Assembly: GCA_045616165.1 (NCBI GenBank)
Contig: JAZLGF010000049.1
Span: 8,778 to 72,777 of the forward strand
Length of the DNA stretch: 64,000 nucleotides
Direction of reading: 5' to 3'
Source: RGIG5612 sp045616165
Lineage (GTDB): Bacteria; Bacillota; Clostridia; Lachnospirales; Lachnospiraceae
The notes under the pieces were generated by a model. That model was not told the DNA's origin and did no database searches. It was given only the letters and a program-made list of their open reading frames with translations. Shown here one piece after another: positions 36,377 to 45,732 of this stretch (position 1 is the stretch's first letter; each line of letters begins with the position of its first letter). A program made the position numbers and the translations under genes.

Positions 36377-38567
36377 AAAATTACTCGCAGCATTATATTT
36401 TATTGGATCCATTACTTTGGCGCTTTTATTTGCACCGAAAGATTTCATTTATATAGCAATATTTGTTTTAATTTCTTTAATTATCTCAATTTTGCTTTAT
36501 TTTTTAATTTGTAAAAAATTTAATAAAGACTTTTATGAAAAAGTTTCAACATATGAACTGATAATTTCTGCTTTATTTTTATTTTCAGTTGCAACAATCT
36601 TTATAAAAAGATGGCGAGATTCCGATAAAGTTGCTTCTCTTTCATCTAAAATTCATACAAGCTCATTCATACTAGTATTAATTATTTCCATTATCCTATT
36701 TTTATTAACATTTTATTTTATAACCCGTATACTAGTTATAATTAAAAATATTTTTTCGCTTCTTCACGCCAAAATGAAAGAGTCTTCTTATAAGCAATTA
36801 AAAGTTTTTGTATATTCATTTTTTATTCTTTCTTTATTTTTTGTCGAAATCCAATATACAACTATATCTTTTGCTTACGGGCTTGGTCTCGTAGGAATAA
36901 TTAACTTTATCTTGAATATAGGAATGATAGCTATTCTGTTAATTGTTTTACAATTAATTATTAGAAGGTGGCGTATATCTTTACTAATTATTTCTATACT
37001 AGGCTTATGTTTTAGTGTAGTTAATTTTTATGTTGTTAAGTTTCACGGTTCACCTCTTTTTATAAGCGAATTCAAGAATTTTAATACAGCCCTTAACGTT
37101 TTAGGCGGATATGTATTTTCATTCGACATAGAACTTTTAATTATTGCAAGTTTATTTGCTTTACAATTAATGCTTATACTTCGTCTTAGCAAAGAAAAGC
37201 AAATCTTCTCATGGATTAAATGTGCTATAGCCGCTGGATATATTGTTGTTTATGCGTTAGTGATTTATCTATTCATCTTTCCTAGAATAATAATTAGTTG
37301 GTCTATCGATGAATCAGTAGCTCAAAACGGTTTCTTTTTATGTGCTGTTGACGATCTAAGTCGCATGTCTAATTCCGTTAACCAACCTGATGGCTACGAC
37401 GAAAATAAATTATCAAAAATTCCTAAAAGCACGAGCGTATTACCAGATACAGCCCTTCCAGATATTATATTTATCTTAAATGAATCTTTTTGCGACCTAA
37501 GTAAATATACTACTGTAACAACTGATAAGGATTATCTTAGCGATTACTATTCTTTAGATAATACTCAGTTTGGTAACTCAATCGTGCCTATGATTGGTTA
37601 CGGAACCAATAATTCTGAATTTGAATTATTAACTTCCCAATCATCATATCTGTTAAACTTGCCTTCTCCTTTTAATTATTTAGATTTCTCAAATAATGGT
37701 GGTATTGTCCAGTATTTAAATTCTCTTGGATATATTTCGACAGCTATGCATAGTCAAACTAGCAGAAATTATTCAAGGCAAAGCGCCTATCCGCAACTTG
37801 GATTTAAAAACTCATTATTTATAGAAAACTTTAATTACACACTAAATCATAATGGAAATCGCGAATATCTAGATGCGGATAATTATGCTGATTTAATTTC
37901 TTTATACGATGAAAACAGCACTAAGCCGCAATTTTTCTATCTGCTTACTTTCCAGAATCATGGCGGGTACGACCAAAACGATGACAGCCTAGATACAGTC
38001 CATGCTGTAAATGGCGCTGGCTCAATAGAAAGCGAATTAAACGAATATCTTAGCAGTGTTTCTTTATCATCTTCAGCTTTTAAGGATTTAACTTCTTATT
38101 TTGAAAAAGTCTCTAGGCCAGTTATTATATGTATGGTCGGAGACCATGCTCCGCCATTTATTGGTTCTTTAACACTAAAAAATGATATAAATGATATCGA
38201 TAGAGAAGTTGCTCAAAAAACTGTACCTTATGCTATTTGGTCAAATTGCGGCATTGACTTTTCGTCTGTTCCTAGCACATTAAGTTTAACTACCCTTGTT
38301 CCAAATATTCTCAACAAGCTAGAATTACCACTTTCTACTTTTTATCAAACAGTTTTAGATTTGCAAAATAAACTTCCTATTTTATTAAGTTCTGGAAGAT
38401 ATATAGATAGTAACGGAAATGTAGGTGAATACAATAAAAATAGCGATTATTACGATGACCTATCTTTGTATTATCAAATGGAATATAATGCACTAAAGGG
38501 AAATAACTATTGTGATAATTTATTTAGTATCGAAAATTGTTTATGCAATTATGAGCCTTTCAATTAA
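36369..38567 (+). CDS. LtaS-like membrane phosphoglycerol transferase/sulfatase-fold protein
   Basis: 732 residues from the ATG at 36369, which overlaps the upstream stop. The N-terminal ~340 residues hold many membrane helices (more than the five of LtaS). From ~355 there is an extracellular alkaline-phosphatase-like domain: LPDIIFILNESFCD (first metal site), GYGTNNSEFELLT (threonine nucleophile as in LtaS), and MVGDHAPPF (metal-binding Asp-His). Such enzymes move phosphoglycerol from phosphatidylglycerol to an outside glycan or polymer. Pairing with a GT2 suggests decorating a surface polysaccharide with phosphoglycerol, not making lipoteichoic acid. That is inference. Confidence 0.83.
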   Translation: MNKKLLAALYFIGSITLALLFAPKDFIYIAIFVLISLIISILLYFLICKKFNKDFYEKVSTYELIISALFLFSVATIFIKRWRDSDKVASLSSKIHTSSFILVLIISIILFLLTFYFITRILVIIKNIFSLLHAKMKESSYKQLKVFVYSFFILSLFFVEIQYTTISFAYGLGLVGIINFILNIGMIAILLIVLQLIIRRWRISLLIISILGLCFSVVNFYVVKFHGSPLFISEFKNFNTALNVLGGYVFSFDIELLIIASLFALQLMLILRLSKEKQIFSWIKCAIAAGYIVVYALVIYLFIFPRIIISWSIDESVAQNGFFLCAVDDLSRMSNSVNQPDGYDENKLSKIPKSTSVLPDTALPDIIFILNESFCDLSKYTTVTTDKDYLSDYYSLDNTQFGNSIVPMIGYGTNNSEFELLTSQSSYLLNLPSPFNYLDFSNNGGIVQYLNSLGYISTAMHSQTSRNYSRQSAYPQLGFKNSLFIENFNYTLNHNGNREYLDADNYADLISLYDENSTKPQFFYLLTFQNHGGYDQNDDSLDTVHAVNGAGSIESELNEYLSSVSLSSSAFKDLTSYFEKVSRPVIICMVGDHAPPFIGSLTLKNDINDIDREVAQKTVPYAIWSNCGIDFSSVPSTLSLTTLVPNILNKLELPLSTFYQTVLDLQNKLPILLSSGRYIDSNGNVGEYNKNSDYYDDLSLYYQMEYNALKGNNYCDNLFSIENCLCNYEPFN

Positions 38568-38586
38568 AGTGGCTCTTCTTTAGATT

Positions 38587-40026
38587 TTATTTTGAACCTT
38601 CTCTCTTAAAAACAACCTTAAACGTTTTGAAAATTATTTTGATGTCTAAAAACAGCCCCCAGTTTTTTATATATTCATTATCAAGGGCAACAATTTCTTC
38701 AAAATTAGTTATATTGCTTCTTCCTGAAACTTGCCAAAGGCCTGTTATTCCAGGTTTGAAAGAAAGCCTCATTTTGTGATGCGCTTCATAGTGGCTAAAC
38801 TCTTCAACCGTAGGCGGTCTAGTTCCTACTAGGCTCATGTCCCCTTTAAGCACATTAATAAATTGTGGAAATTCATCTAATGACCAATCTCTTATCTTAT
38901 GGCCTATCCCTGGAAGTATGCGGGGATCATTTTCCATTTTGAACATAAAGCCTTCCATCTCATTTTGAGGCATAAGCTCTTTTTTTCTCTCTTCTGCATC
39001 CATGTACATAGACCTAAATTTAAGTATATTGAATTGTCTTCCATTTTTACCAATTCTCTTTTGTTTAAAAAAAGCCGGCCCTTTATCTTTCGCTTTTATT
39101 TGTGGTGCTAAGATAAGATATAAAATTCCAACAATGATACAGCCAATTATTCCGCCTATGATATCTATTATTCTTTTTACTACTAGTTTTCCTGCTTCAA
39201 CGGCATTATTACTAGTCGTTATTGTTATTTCGTCTCCTATTTCTTCAACAACAGCATTTGGTAAATCTCTACCATTTTTTGAAACCCCAATATGAACTAT
39301 TATTCCAGCTTCTAAAAAATACTCTGTTAATTTTCTCTCTTCTCTTTCGTCAGATATCTTTATTAAAACTTCATCAATTACTTCTGTTAGAACATATTGT
39401 TTTATAGTTGCTGCAGAAGCAAGAATTTCATACTCTATTTTCTTGTTTTCTTTATTTGATTTTATTACTTCTCCAATTCGTTCTTCGTCAACAACAGCTA
39501 CGCCTTTAACTTTGAATGCGTTATACGCTTTATGCTCAATTGCTTCTAAGCAAGAATTTAACTGTTCTTTATCTGTAACAACTAAAAGTAGTGGAAGTAC
39601 TGTGCTTTTTTTATGATGTGATCTTAAGAATTGTTTATAGAGTATTCTTTCTATACTTATAAATATAAATGCAAAAATGGCTGTAAAGACAAATGTGATT
39701 CGGCTAAACAAAACTGATTGTTTCGTTACGAACATGTATAAAACTACTAAAAGAATCGTGATAATTACTTGAACGAATACTTTTATACACTCTTGCCATT
39801 TATTTCTTTGCAAAATACTTTTATAATTTTGTCCGATAAGTGCGACTAGGAAGTATAAGACTAGCATAATTATTCCTAGTCTTGTATAAAGTCCTGTTGC
39901 TTCTTCAGATAGATTGAAATTATGTCTAATAAGAGCAACGATAGTGAATGTCGCTGCTAGGATTATTAAATCGAATATTGCAAAATCTAAATGTTTTAGC
40001 CAACTTTGACTTTTTTTCTTATACAT
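38587..40026 (-). CDS. Polyprenyl-phosphate sugar phosphotransferase (WbaP/CpsE-like, full length)
   Basis: 479 residues. Four N-terminal membrane helices (FAIFDLIILAATFTIVALIR onward), a middle cytosolic Rossmann-like domain, another helix, and the C-terminal priming core: FKQKRIGKNGRQFNILKFRS, DWSLDEFPQFINVLKGDMSL, VGTRPPTVEE and KPGITGLWQVSGRSNI. It loads the first sugar phosphate on undecaprenyl phosphate, as CpsE or WbaP do with glucose or galactose. It is the third priming enzyme in the window. It converges with the LtaS-like gene 19 nt away; no terminator is obvious between them. Confidence 0.9.
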   Translation of the reverse strand: MYKKKSQSWLKHLDFAIFDLIILAATFTIVALIRHNFNLSEEATGLYTRLGIIMLVLYFLVALIGQNYKSILQRNKWQECIKVFVQVIITILLVVLYMFVTKQSVLFSRITFVFTAIFAFIFISIERILYKQFLRSHHKKSTVLPLLLVVTDKEQLNSCLEAIEHKAYNAFKVKGVAVVDEERIGEVIKSNKENKKIEYEILASAATIKQYVLTEVIDEVLIKISDEREERKLTEYFLEAGIIVHIGVSKNGRDLPNAVVEEIGDEITITTSNNAVEAGKLVVKRIIDIIGGIIGCIIVGILYLILAPQIKAKDKGPAFFKQKRIGKNGRQFNILKFRSMYMDAEERKKELMPQNEMEGFMFKMENDPRILPGIGHKIRDWSLDEFPQFINVLKGDMSLVGTRPPTVEEFSHYEAHHKMRLSFKPGITGLWQVSGRSNITNFEEIVALDNEYIKNWGLFLDIKIIFKTFKVVFKREGSK

Positions 40027-40069
40027 GTGCGAAGTATACCATACAGGTGCTTATTTGTTAACTATTCCT

Positions 40070-41215
40070 TTATGATTGGTATAAATTCATTAATTCTTTT
40101 ATTGTATTAACTATACTATATTGTTCTACTTGACTAATGCGCTCTTCCCTTTCGCTTGAGATTAATGCTTTTCTAGTATCCTTTATTTTGCTTACAAAGT
40201 CTTGCTCTTTTTTGTATAATTCATCTACCCAGATTTTTGTGTCATCAATCGCAAGAGGTATTGAATACGGCATATTGCAGGCTTCCTTTGCTAAATCTTT
40301 TGCTATTAAAACATCTAAGCCTGAAACCTGTGCTTCAATATTAACAATTGGGAATCCCTCATGAAGGGATGGCAAACAAAAGATATCCATAGCATTATAA
40401 TATCTATATGCATCGTCAACATTTCCTACAAAAATCACAGCTTCGGTAAGGTTTAATTCTGTAACCTGTTGCCTTATTTCTTCAATAAGCTCGCCATCAC
40501 CTACTAGCATCAATTTACTATTAGGGCAATCTTTATTAAACTCTTTGAACGCATGAATTAAAAACTTATGATTCTTTTGATCCGAAAACCTTCCAATATG
40601 TCCAACTACAAATTCGTCTTTTATTCCGAAGCGATTTCTTATTTCTTCTCTATATTGCTCATTAAACTCAAAGTTTTCTAATTCAATTCCATTCGTAATG
40701 ATTTTTAATTCATTATCTGATATTGATTTTGAAAACTTCCAAAGTCCTGCTTCGTATGAGCATGTACAATAGTCCGTTGGGCAAAATCTCATTAGCGGAG
40801 AGTAAACAACCTTAACTATTGTATGTTTTATAGAATCTATTCCAGTGCAATGTGAATGCACAATTATTTTTTTGACCTTGCATAGTTTTGCCGCCAAAGA
40901 CAAATATGCTAATACTGAAATTGATCCTGAATGGATATGTACAATATCATAGTGATTATTTTTTAAATAATTATAAACTGGCTTAAATATTAAACCTCTA
41001 CTTTTTCCAGGTAAAAAAGGAAGGCCAAACTCTATTATTTTGCCTGTTTTTTTTATCTTTTCTTTATAATTTTCGTTTTCACATGTATATGGAGTTAAAA
41101 CATCAATACTGATATTTTCTAGATTTGCGTTTTCTATAAAGTTAAAAATGAAAACCTCCTGGCCACCATGTAATATTGGCTCACCGGTAATTTCCAATAT
41201 CTTTTTCTTTTCCAT
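40070..41215 (-). CDS. GT4-family glycosyltransferase
   Basis: 381 residues. N-terminal EITGEPILHGGQEVFIFNFI and a central donor domain, FVVGHIGRFSDQKNHKFLIH, DIFCLPSLHEGFPIVNIEAQ, a good EpsF/CapJ-like GT4 pattern. The start codon overlaps the stop of the acyltransferase by one base. Along with the priming enzyme at 38587 it likely adds the second sugar of that glycan. Donor unknown. Confidence 0.87.
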   Translation of the reverse strand: MEKKKILEITGEPILHGGQEVFIFNFIENANLENISIDVLTPYTCENENYKEKIKKTGKIIEFGLPFLPGKSRGLIFKPVYNYLKNNHYDIVHIHSGSISVLAYLSLAAKLCKVKKIIVHSHCTGIDSIKHTIVKVVYSPLMRFCPTDYCTCSYEAGLWKFSKSISDNELKIITNGIELENFEFNEQYREEIRNRFGIKDEFVVGHIGRFSDQKNHKFLIHAFKEFNKDCPNSKLMLVGDGELIEEIRQQVTELNLTEAVIFVGNVDDAYRYYNAMDIFCLPSLHEGFPIVNIEAQVSGLDVLIAKDLAKEACNMPYSIPLAIDDTKIWVDELYKKEQDFVSKIKDTRKALISSEREERISQVEQYSIVNTIKELMNLYQS

Positions 41216-42249
41216 TACAACACCTTCTTAACTTTCGGAATTTTCCTTAACGCCCAAACTATTAGGTACGATACTACGATTATTCCTATGATGCAAACAA
41301 TAAATAATCCTATGCTTTCGTATGGATTAATTCCTAAATATCTTAAAACCAGTCTGGCAAAAAACATGTGAACTAAATATATTCCGAATGTGCACTCGTC
41401 GAATGCGTAGAAAAGTTTTGTGCCAAAATTTTGTTTAACGCTATCTTTGTATTTGATACATCTAGTAAATATTCCAAAGATGCTTAACGCCTGGATTATT
41501 ACTAGGAATGACGAGTAGTCAAAAAATATATTTCTAAAATCTACTCCGATTAGTCCTATAAGGCCTGTTAATGTAGTAAGAATAATCGTCGATACAAAAA
41601 ATCCTACTATATAAACCCATCCCGGTACTTTAACATCCTCTTTTGCAATTAAATATCCCGCAATAAAATATAGTGGATAAACGGTTACTATTGGAATATA
41701 AAAAGCTACTTCAATATTCCATATCTGCAATATCGGTAAAATTGAGGTGAAAATAAATATTATTAAAAGCAATCCGCCTAATTCTTTATTAGTACTATTA
41801 GCTGTGATTTTTCTAAAAAATGGAAGTAGCAGATACAGCCCAATTAGCATATATAAATACCATAGATGTGACCAGCTTTTTCCTGTAACGAAATTAACTA
41901 GCCCCTCTAATAGCGCCTTTGCCGTAAAGGTTTCCCTATTCATTATGATATCAAACACTTTGTAAAGAAGTGTAAAAATTAAAAGAGCTATTACAACTTT
42001 GAAAATATATTTGCTAAATATTTTCTTATATGTAATTTCTCTTTTTGAATCTAATAGTAGTGCGCCGCTTACCATTACAAAACATGGCACTGCCCAATAT
42101 AAATTATTAACTATTGCTTCACTAAGAAGTGCGTTTGGCGCCATCGTTGTATTTCCATATATCGAAACTGCGCCATACGTCATATGTAAAACTACTATGG
42201 CAATACATGATAATATTCTTAAAAGTGAATATTTAACTTCTTTTTGCAC
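41215..42249 (-). CDS. Acyltransferase-3 family membrane O-acetyltransferase
   Basis: 344 residues, about 10 membrane helices. LLRILSCIAIVVLHMTYGAV holds the conserved R-x(n)-H of the Acyl_transf_3 (OafA/WecH) family, and WAVPCFVMVSGALLLDSKRE is the second signature. It likely adds acetyl groups to a lipid-linked or extracellular sugar. It is followed by a GT4 gene and preceded by a small lipoprotein gene 2 nt away, so all three share a transcript. Confidence 0.85.
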   Translation of the reverse strand: MQKEVKYSLLRILSCIAIVVLHMTYGAVSIYGNTTMAPNALLSEAIVNNLYWAVPCFVMVSGALLLDSKREITYKKIFSKYIFKVVIALLIFTLLYKVFDIIMNRETFTAKALLEGLVNFVTGKSWSHLWYLYMLIGLYLLLPFFRKITANSTNKELGGLLLIIFIFTSILPILQIWNIEVAFYIPIVTVYPLYFIAGYLIAKEDVKVPGWVYIVGFFVSTIILTTLTGLIGLIGVDFRNIFFDYSSFLVIIQALSIFGIFTRCIKYKDSVKQNFGTKLFYAFDECTFGIYLVHMFFARLVLRYLGINPYESIGLFIVCIIGIIVVSYLIVWALRKIPKVKKVL

Positions 42250-42251
42250 GT

Positions 42252-42428
42252 TTAATAAAATAATCCATCGTCAAGGCAACCGTCTTTTTCTTCTTTTGTG
42301 GTTTCCTTTTCTTGTTGTTCTTGTTTTTCTGGTTGATTTACATCCTGACCATCATATGTTAGTGAACAGCCCGCTAATGTAGCTACTATTATCGCTATAA
42401 GAAATACACCTAAGAGTTTCTTTTTCAT
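42252..42428 (-). CDS. Tiny lipoprotein
   Basis: 58 residues from the ATG at 42428, chosen because GGAGGCGAGG stands immediately upstream. Signal peptide MKKKLLGVFLIAIIV ends in lipobox TLAGCS. The mature part is about 37 residues, rich in Glu, Gln and Lys (QPEKQEQQEKETTKEEK), then CLDDGLFY. Too small for an enzyme; perhaps a membrane tether or spacer. It lies between the transglutaminase-like gene and the acyltransferase in the same operon. Confidence 0.65.
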   Translation of the reverse strand: MKKKLLGVFLIAIIVATLAGCSLTYDGQDVNQPEKQEQQEKETTKEEKDGCLDDGLFY

Positions 42429-42469
42429 CCTCGCCTCCAACGGTTTTTGTAAAATCATTATAGCATAAT

Positions 42470-43750
42470 TTAATTCCAGTACCAATAATCAGAATATTGC
42501 CATGTACCTTCCTGGCCGTAATATATTCCGTATCCGTTTTCATCGGTTTCTGTTTCAAAATCAGGATCGTAGACCAATCCGCCTATTTCTACCCAGCCAT
42601 GTGGTCCCATATGTTTATCTTCACCAAGCGGTACATAACCACTAACTATATGTGCGTCATATCCGAGTTCTTTTGCCATGTAATAAAGTGCACTCGCCTT
42701 TGCGTAACAGTTTCCACGCCAATTTCCAAAAGCATACATCGCATATCCTTCTATCGACCAGCTAAGCGGAAGCGAGACATAATTTATTCCTGCGCACCAC
42801 GCGTATGCCGAATATAAATTATAGCCTACATAATCAAGTACGCTTATTGCTTCTTTTTCTACAGTTGGCTTTAATTCATATACTGTTTGCATAAACTCTT
42901 CGACATTATGTTTTCCTGTTGCTTGTCTATTTTCATTTTGATTATTATTTGCATAATGAATAACGTATGCAAATATATTATCTTGATAAAGATTCCAAAG
43001 GTCTGGATTTAATAAGAAGTATGAGACAAGATCAAAGTTCTCACTTGACTGGCGAAGTTCATATATACCCGCCTCTACGAACTGCATCACCGCTTTTGAA
43101 TCATCTAAACATCCCGCTGGTCCCGGGATAGTTAAATAGTGCTGTAGTTCCGGGGCATTTTCAACATAATAATTAAAGTCATATACCGGCGCATAATCAA
43201 ATTCATTATAAACTGTAATTGGATCTTCTATTTGCGTAACGCCTTTAACTTTTCTTTCCGGCTCGTTATGGCCTGTTGTCATATAGTGTCTATAATATTT
43301 TGGAAAATCTGGTCCGAACTGCTCTCTTAAATCTTTATTTGCATTATAGTAAGAGGCAACATCAAACTCCTCGTTTGCTCTTACGCCAAAACTCATGTCA
43401 GTCGTTACGAAATATTTAATAAGCTTTGTAGCATCGTTGCCACAAGCGTTTCTCGCATCTTCATTATATGTGTAATAAAATTGTGGATTGTAAACTAGGC
43501 TGTAGTCTATGCCTTGATAAGTCGTAATATTTTTTACGATTTTTGTTTTATTGTAATCGCCTGGGTAGAAATAAAATTCCGGGCTAAGTTCTTCACAAAG
43601 TCTGTTTACTTCTTTTTTGTCTGCTTTGATTTCTTCTTCAGCTATATGCTTTGGCGCTTTATTACTTATAACGCGTACAAAGAAAATTGCACATGCGGCA
43701 AAAAGTAATATTAAAATAATTATTTTTATTGCTTTAGAAGATTTTTTCAA
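42470..43750 (-). CDS. Membrane-anchored surface protein with transglutaminase-like C-terminus
   Basis: 426 residues from a TTG codon at 43750 with AAGGAAG upstream. An N-terminal helix (IIILILLFAACAIFFVRVIS) anchors or exports it. Residues ~75-280 contain repeats of about 40 residues with the pattern F-D-x3-Y-x3-N-x-D-L ... HY-x4-N/G-x-N/P-E-x-R, known in Firmicute surface proteins. Residues ~335-400 are a transglutaminase-like core: GNCYAKASALYYMAKELG (C348), GPHGWVEIGGLVYDPDF (H384, D395), a full Cys-His-Asp triad. It may be a peptidase or cross-linking enzyme outside the cell. Its place inside a glycan operon is unusual. Confidence 0.8.
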   Translation of the reverse strand: MKKSSKAIKIIILILLFAACAIFFVRVISNKAPKHIAEEEIKADKKEVNRLCEELSPEFYFYPGDYNKTKIVKNITTYQGIDYSLVYNPQFYYTYNEDARNACGNDATKLIKYFVTTDMSFGVRANEEFDVASYYNANKDLREQFGPDFPKYYRHYMTTGHNEPERKVKGVTQIEDPITVYNEFDYAPVYDFNYYVENAPELQHYLTIPGPAGCLDDSKAVMQFVEAGIYELRQSSENFDLVSYFLLNPDLWNLYQDNIFAYVIHYANNNQNENRQATGKHNVEEFMQTVYELKPTVEKEAISVLDYVGYNLYSAYAWCAGINYVSLPLSWSIEGYAMYAFGNWRGNCYAKASALYYMAKELGYDAHIVSGYVPLGEDKHMGPHGWVEIGGLVYDPDFETETDENGYGIYYGQEGTWQYSDYWYWN

Positions 43751-43772
43751 CTCTGCTTCCTTTTTAAGAAGC

Positions 43773-45728
43773 CTACTTTTTTTCTATAAATGTCGGTACA
43801 ACATCATGCAAAACTGCTCGAGCATTCTCGTCGTTTCCTTCTTCTACTGCTTCTCTTAATTTTTGTAATTTTGCATCGAGTTCTTCTTTGCTAAGTGGCT
43901 CATCTTTTTCTATGAAAATCTTATTGTTTTCTGTTTTTGTAAGTGTTTCTGAATCTATTAAAAGTTCTTCGTATAGTTTTTCTCCTGGGCGAAGTCCCAT
44001 CTCTACTATATCTATATCTTTATAAGGCTCAAATCCCATAAGGCTTATCATGTTTTCCGCAAGTTCTAATATTTTTACTGGTTTACCCATATCGAGTACA
44101 CTTAACTCTCCGTTTTTAGCCATCGCTCCCGCTTCTAATACGAGTTGACTAGCTTCCGGAATTGTCATGAAATATCTTATTATTCGTTTATCTGTTAATG
44201 TTACTGGTCCGCCGTTTGCTATTTGCTTCTTAAAAAGTGGGATTACACTTCCGGCTGAACCTAATACATTTCCAAAACGTGTGCAGTTAAAGTTTACATA
44301 CTCGTTAGTTTTTGCGTGGCTAAGTACTGTCATTTCGCACATTCTCTTCGTTGCACCCATAATATTTGTTGGGTTTACAGCCTTATCCGTACTCACCATA
44401 ATAAACTTAGACGCTTTATATTCCTCTGCTTTTTTAACAACCATATTTGTTCCAAAAACATTGTTGCTAATTGCTTCGCAAATATTTTTTTCCATGAGCG
44501 GTACATGTTTATGAGCCGCTGCATGTATTACAACATCCGGCTTATATTCGCTAAATACTTTATCCATAGCCTGTTCATCGCATACAGAAGCTATTTCTAC
44601 GTTAAGATTTAGTTTATCTTTATATGCAATTTTTAATTCTTGTTGTACATCATATGCACCATTTTCGTAGATATCTAAAATAACAAGTTGTTTTGGCTCC
44701 ATCTTTGCGATTTGTCTACATAGTTCTGAGCCTATGCTTCCACCACCGCCTGTAATAAGTATTGTTTTTCCTTTGTAGTAGGCTGAAGTTTTTTCACTAT
44801 TTATCTGGATTTCATTTCTAAACAAAAGATCTTCCGTGTCGAATTCTCTTAGCTGTCTTTTTGATGAACTTGCATTTTGAAGTGTCGGATAATCATATAC
44901 TTTAAGTTTAAAGCCTCTTTTTTTATATCTTTCATAAAGCTTCTTTCTCTCTTCTACCGTCTTTTCCGGAAGCGCAAATATTACTTCTTGTACCTTTATG
45001 TCATCTAATGTATCCTGGGTTAAATCGATTTCTCTTAGAACCGGCACGCCACATATCGTTCTTCCAATTTTTTCCTGGTCAACATCTACAAAGCATACCG
45101 GTGCATACGGTGCGTGGGGATTATTAATAAGATCTTCGGCAAGATTAACTCCTACCCTACCAGCACCTACGATTGCCACATTGATTTTTCTATGATTTAA
45201 TTTTTCTTCTTCATCTATATTTATTTTAACTCCGCAAAATGTTCTTAAAAGATTTCTTATTATTGCTCCACCTTTTGTATCCTTTGCTCCTGCCTGGTAA
45301 GCAAAATAGTATACAAGTCTCATCGTAATTGCTCCTAGTAAGCTAAGGCAAACGATTGTAAGTAGACTTAAGAGCATTATTCGTTCTATTGGGAGTATTA
45401 ATTCGAGTGCTAAATATAAAATTCCTCCTAGTACATCTGCTAAAAGAAGGCGAACAAAGGCTTTCATTCCGCCATATCTCCAAATTTGTTTATACACGGA
45501 AAAAGCGAATCTCATGCCAAAAATGCACACTATTCCAAGAACTGCCTGGATAATTATCCCTTTCGTTGAAATAATAGTATCCCAGCTAATCTTTAATCCT
45601 ATAACCAACAAGTATGCAATAATTACTACTATTAAATCATATACAACTAAAAGCCAACGTATGTTGCTTTTGCCAGTGGTTTTTTGTTCTTTTTCTACTT
45701 TCGGATTGTTTGTTTTCATTCTGTCCAT
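43773..45728 (-). CDS. UDP-N-acetylglucosamine 4,6-dehydratase (WbpM/CapD/PglF-like)
   Basis: 651 residues. About four or five N-terminal membrane helices, a first Rossmann domain (NVAIVGAGRVGVNLAEDLIN, residues ~182-300) and the SDR domain starting KTILITGGGGSIGSELCRQI. The catalytic stretch is SKFIMVSTDKAVNPTNIMGA with STDKA-x(n)-MGATKR, in which Met-Thr/Ser replaces the normal Tyr as in WbpM. Such enzymes make UDP-2-acetamido-2,6-dideoxy-4-hexulose, the entry to bacillosamine, FucNAc or QuiNAc. The DegT aminotransferases at 33223 and 23432 are likely next steps. AAGGTG stands ahead of the start. Confidence 0.9.
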   Translation of the reverse strand: MDRMKTNNPKVEKEQKTTGKSNIRWLLVVYDLIVVIIAYLLVIGLKISWDTIISTKGIIIQAVLGIVCIFGMRFAFSVYKQIWRYGGMKAFVRLLLADVLGGILYLALELILPIERIMLLSLLTIVCLSLLGAITMRLVYYFAYQAGAKDTKGGAIIRNLLRTFCGVKINIDEEEKLNHRKINVAIVGAGRVGVNLAEDLINNPHAPYAPVCFVDVDQEKIGRTICGVPVLREIDLTQDTLDDIKVQEVIFALPEKTVEERKKLYERYKKRGFKLKVYDYPTLQNASSSKRQLREFDTEDLLFRNEIQINSEKTSAYYKGKTILITGGGGSIGSELCRQIAKMEPKQLVILDIYENGAYDVQQELKIAYKDKLNLNVEIASVCDEQAMDKVFSEYKPDVVIHAAAHKHVPLMEKNICEAISNNVFGTNMVVKKAEEYKASKFIMVSTDKAVNPTNIMGATKRMCEMTVLSHAKTNEYVNFNCTRFGNVLGSAGSVIPLFKKQIANGGPVTLTDKRIIRYFMTIPEASQLVLEAGAMAKNGELSVLDMGKPVKILELAENMISLMGFEPYKDIDIVEMGLRPGEKLYEELLIDSETLTKTENNKIFIEKDEPLSKEELDAKLQKLREAVEEGNDENARAVLHDVVPTFIEKK

Positions 45729-45732
45729 TTTA

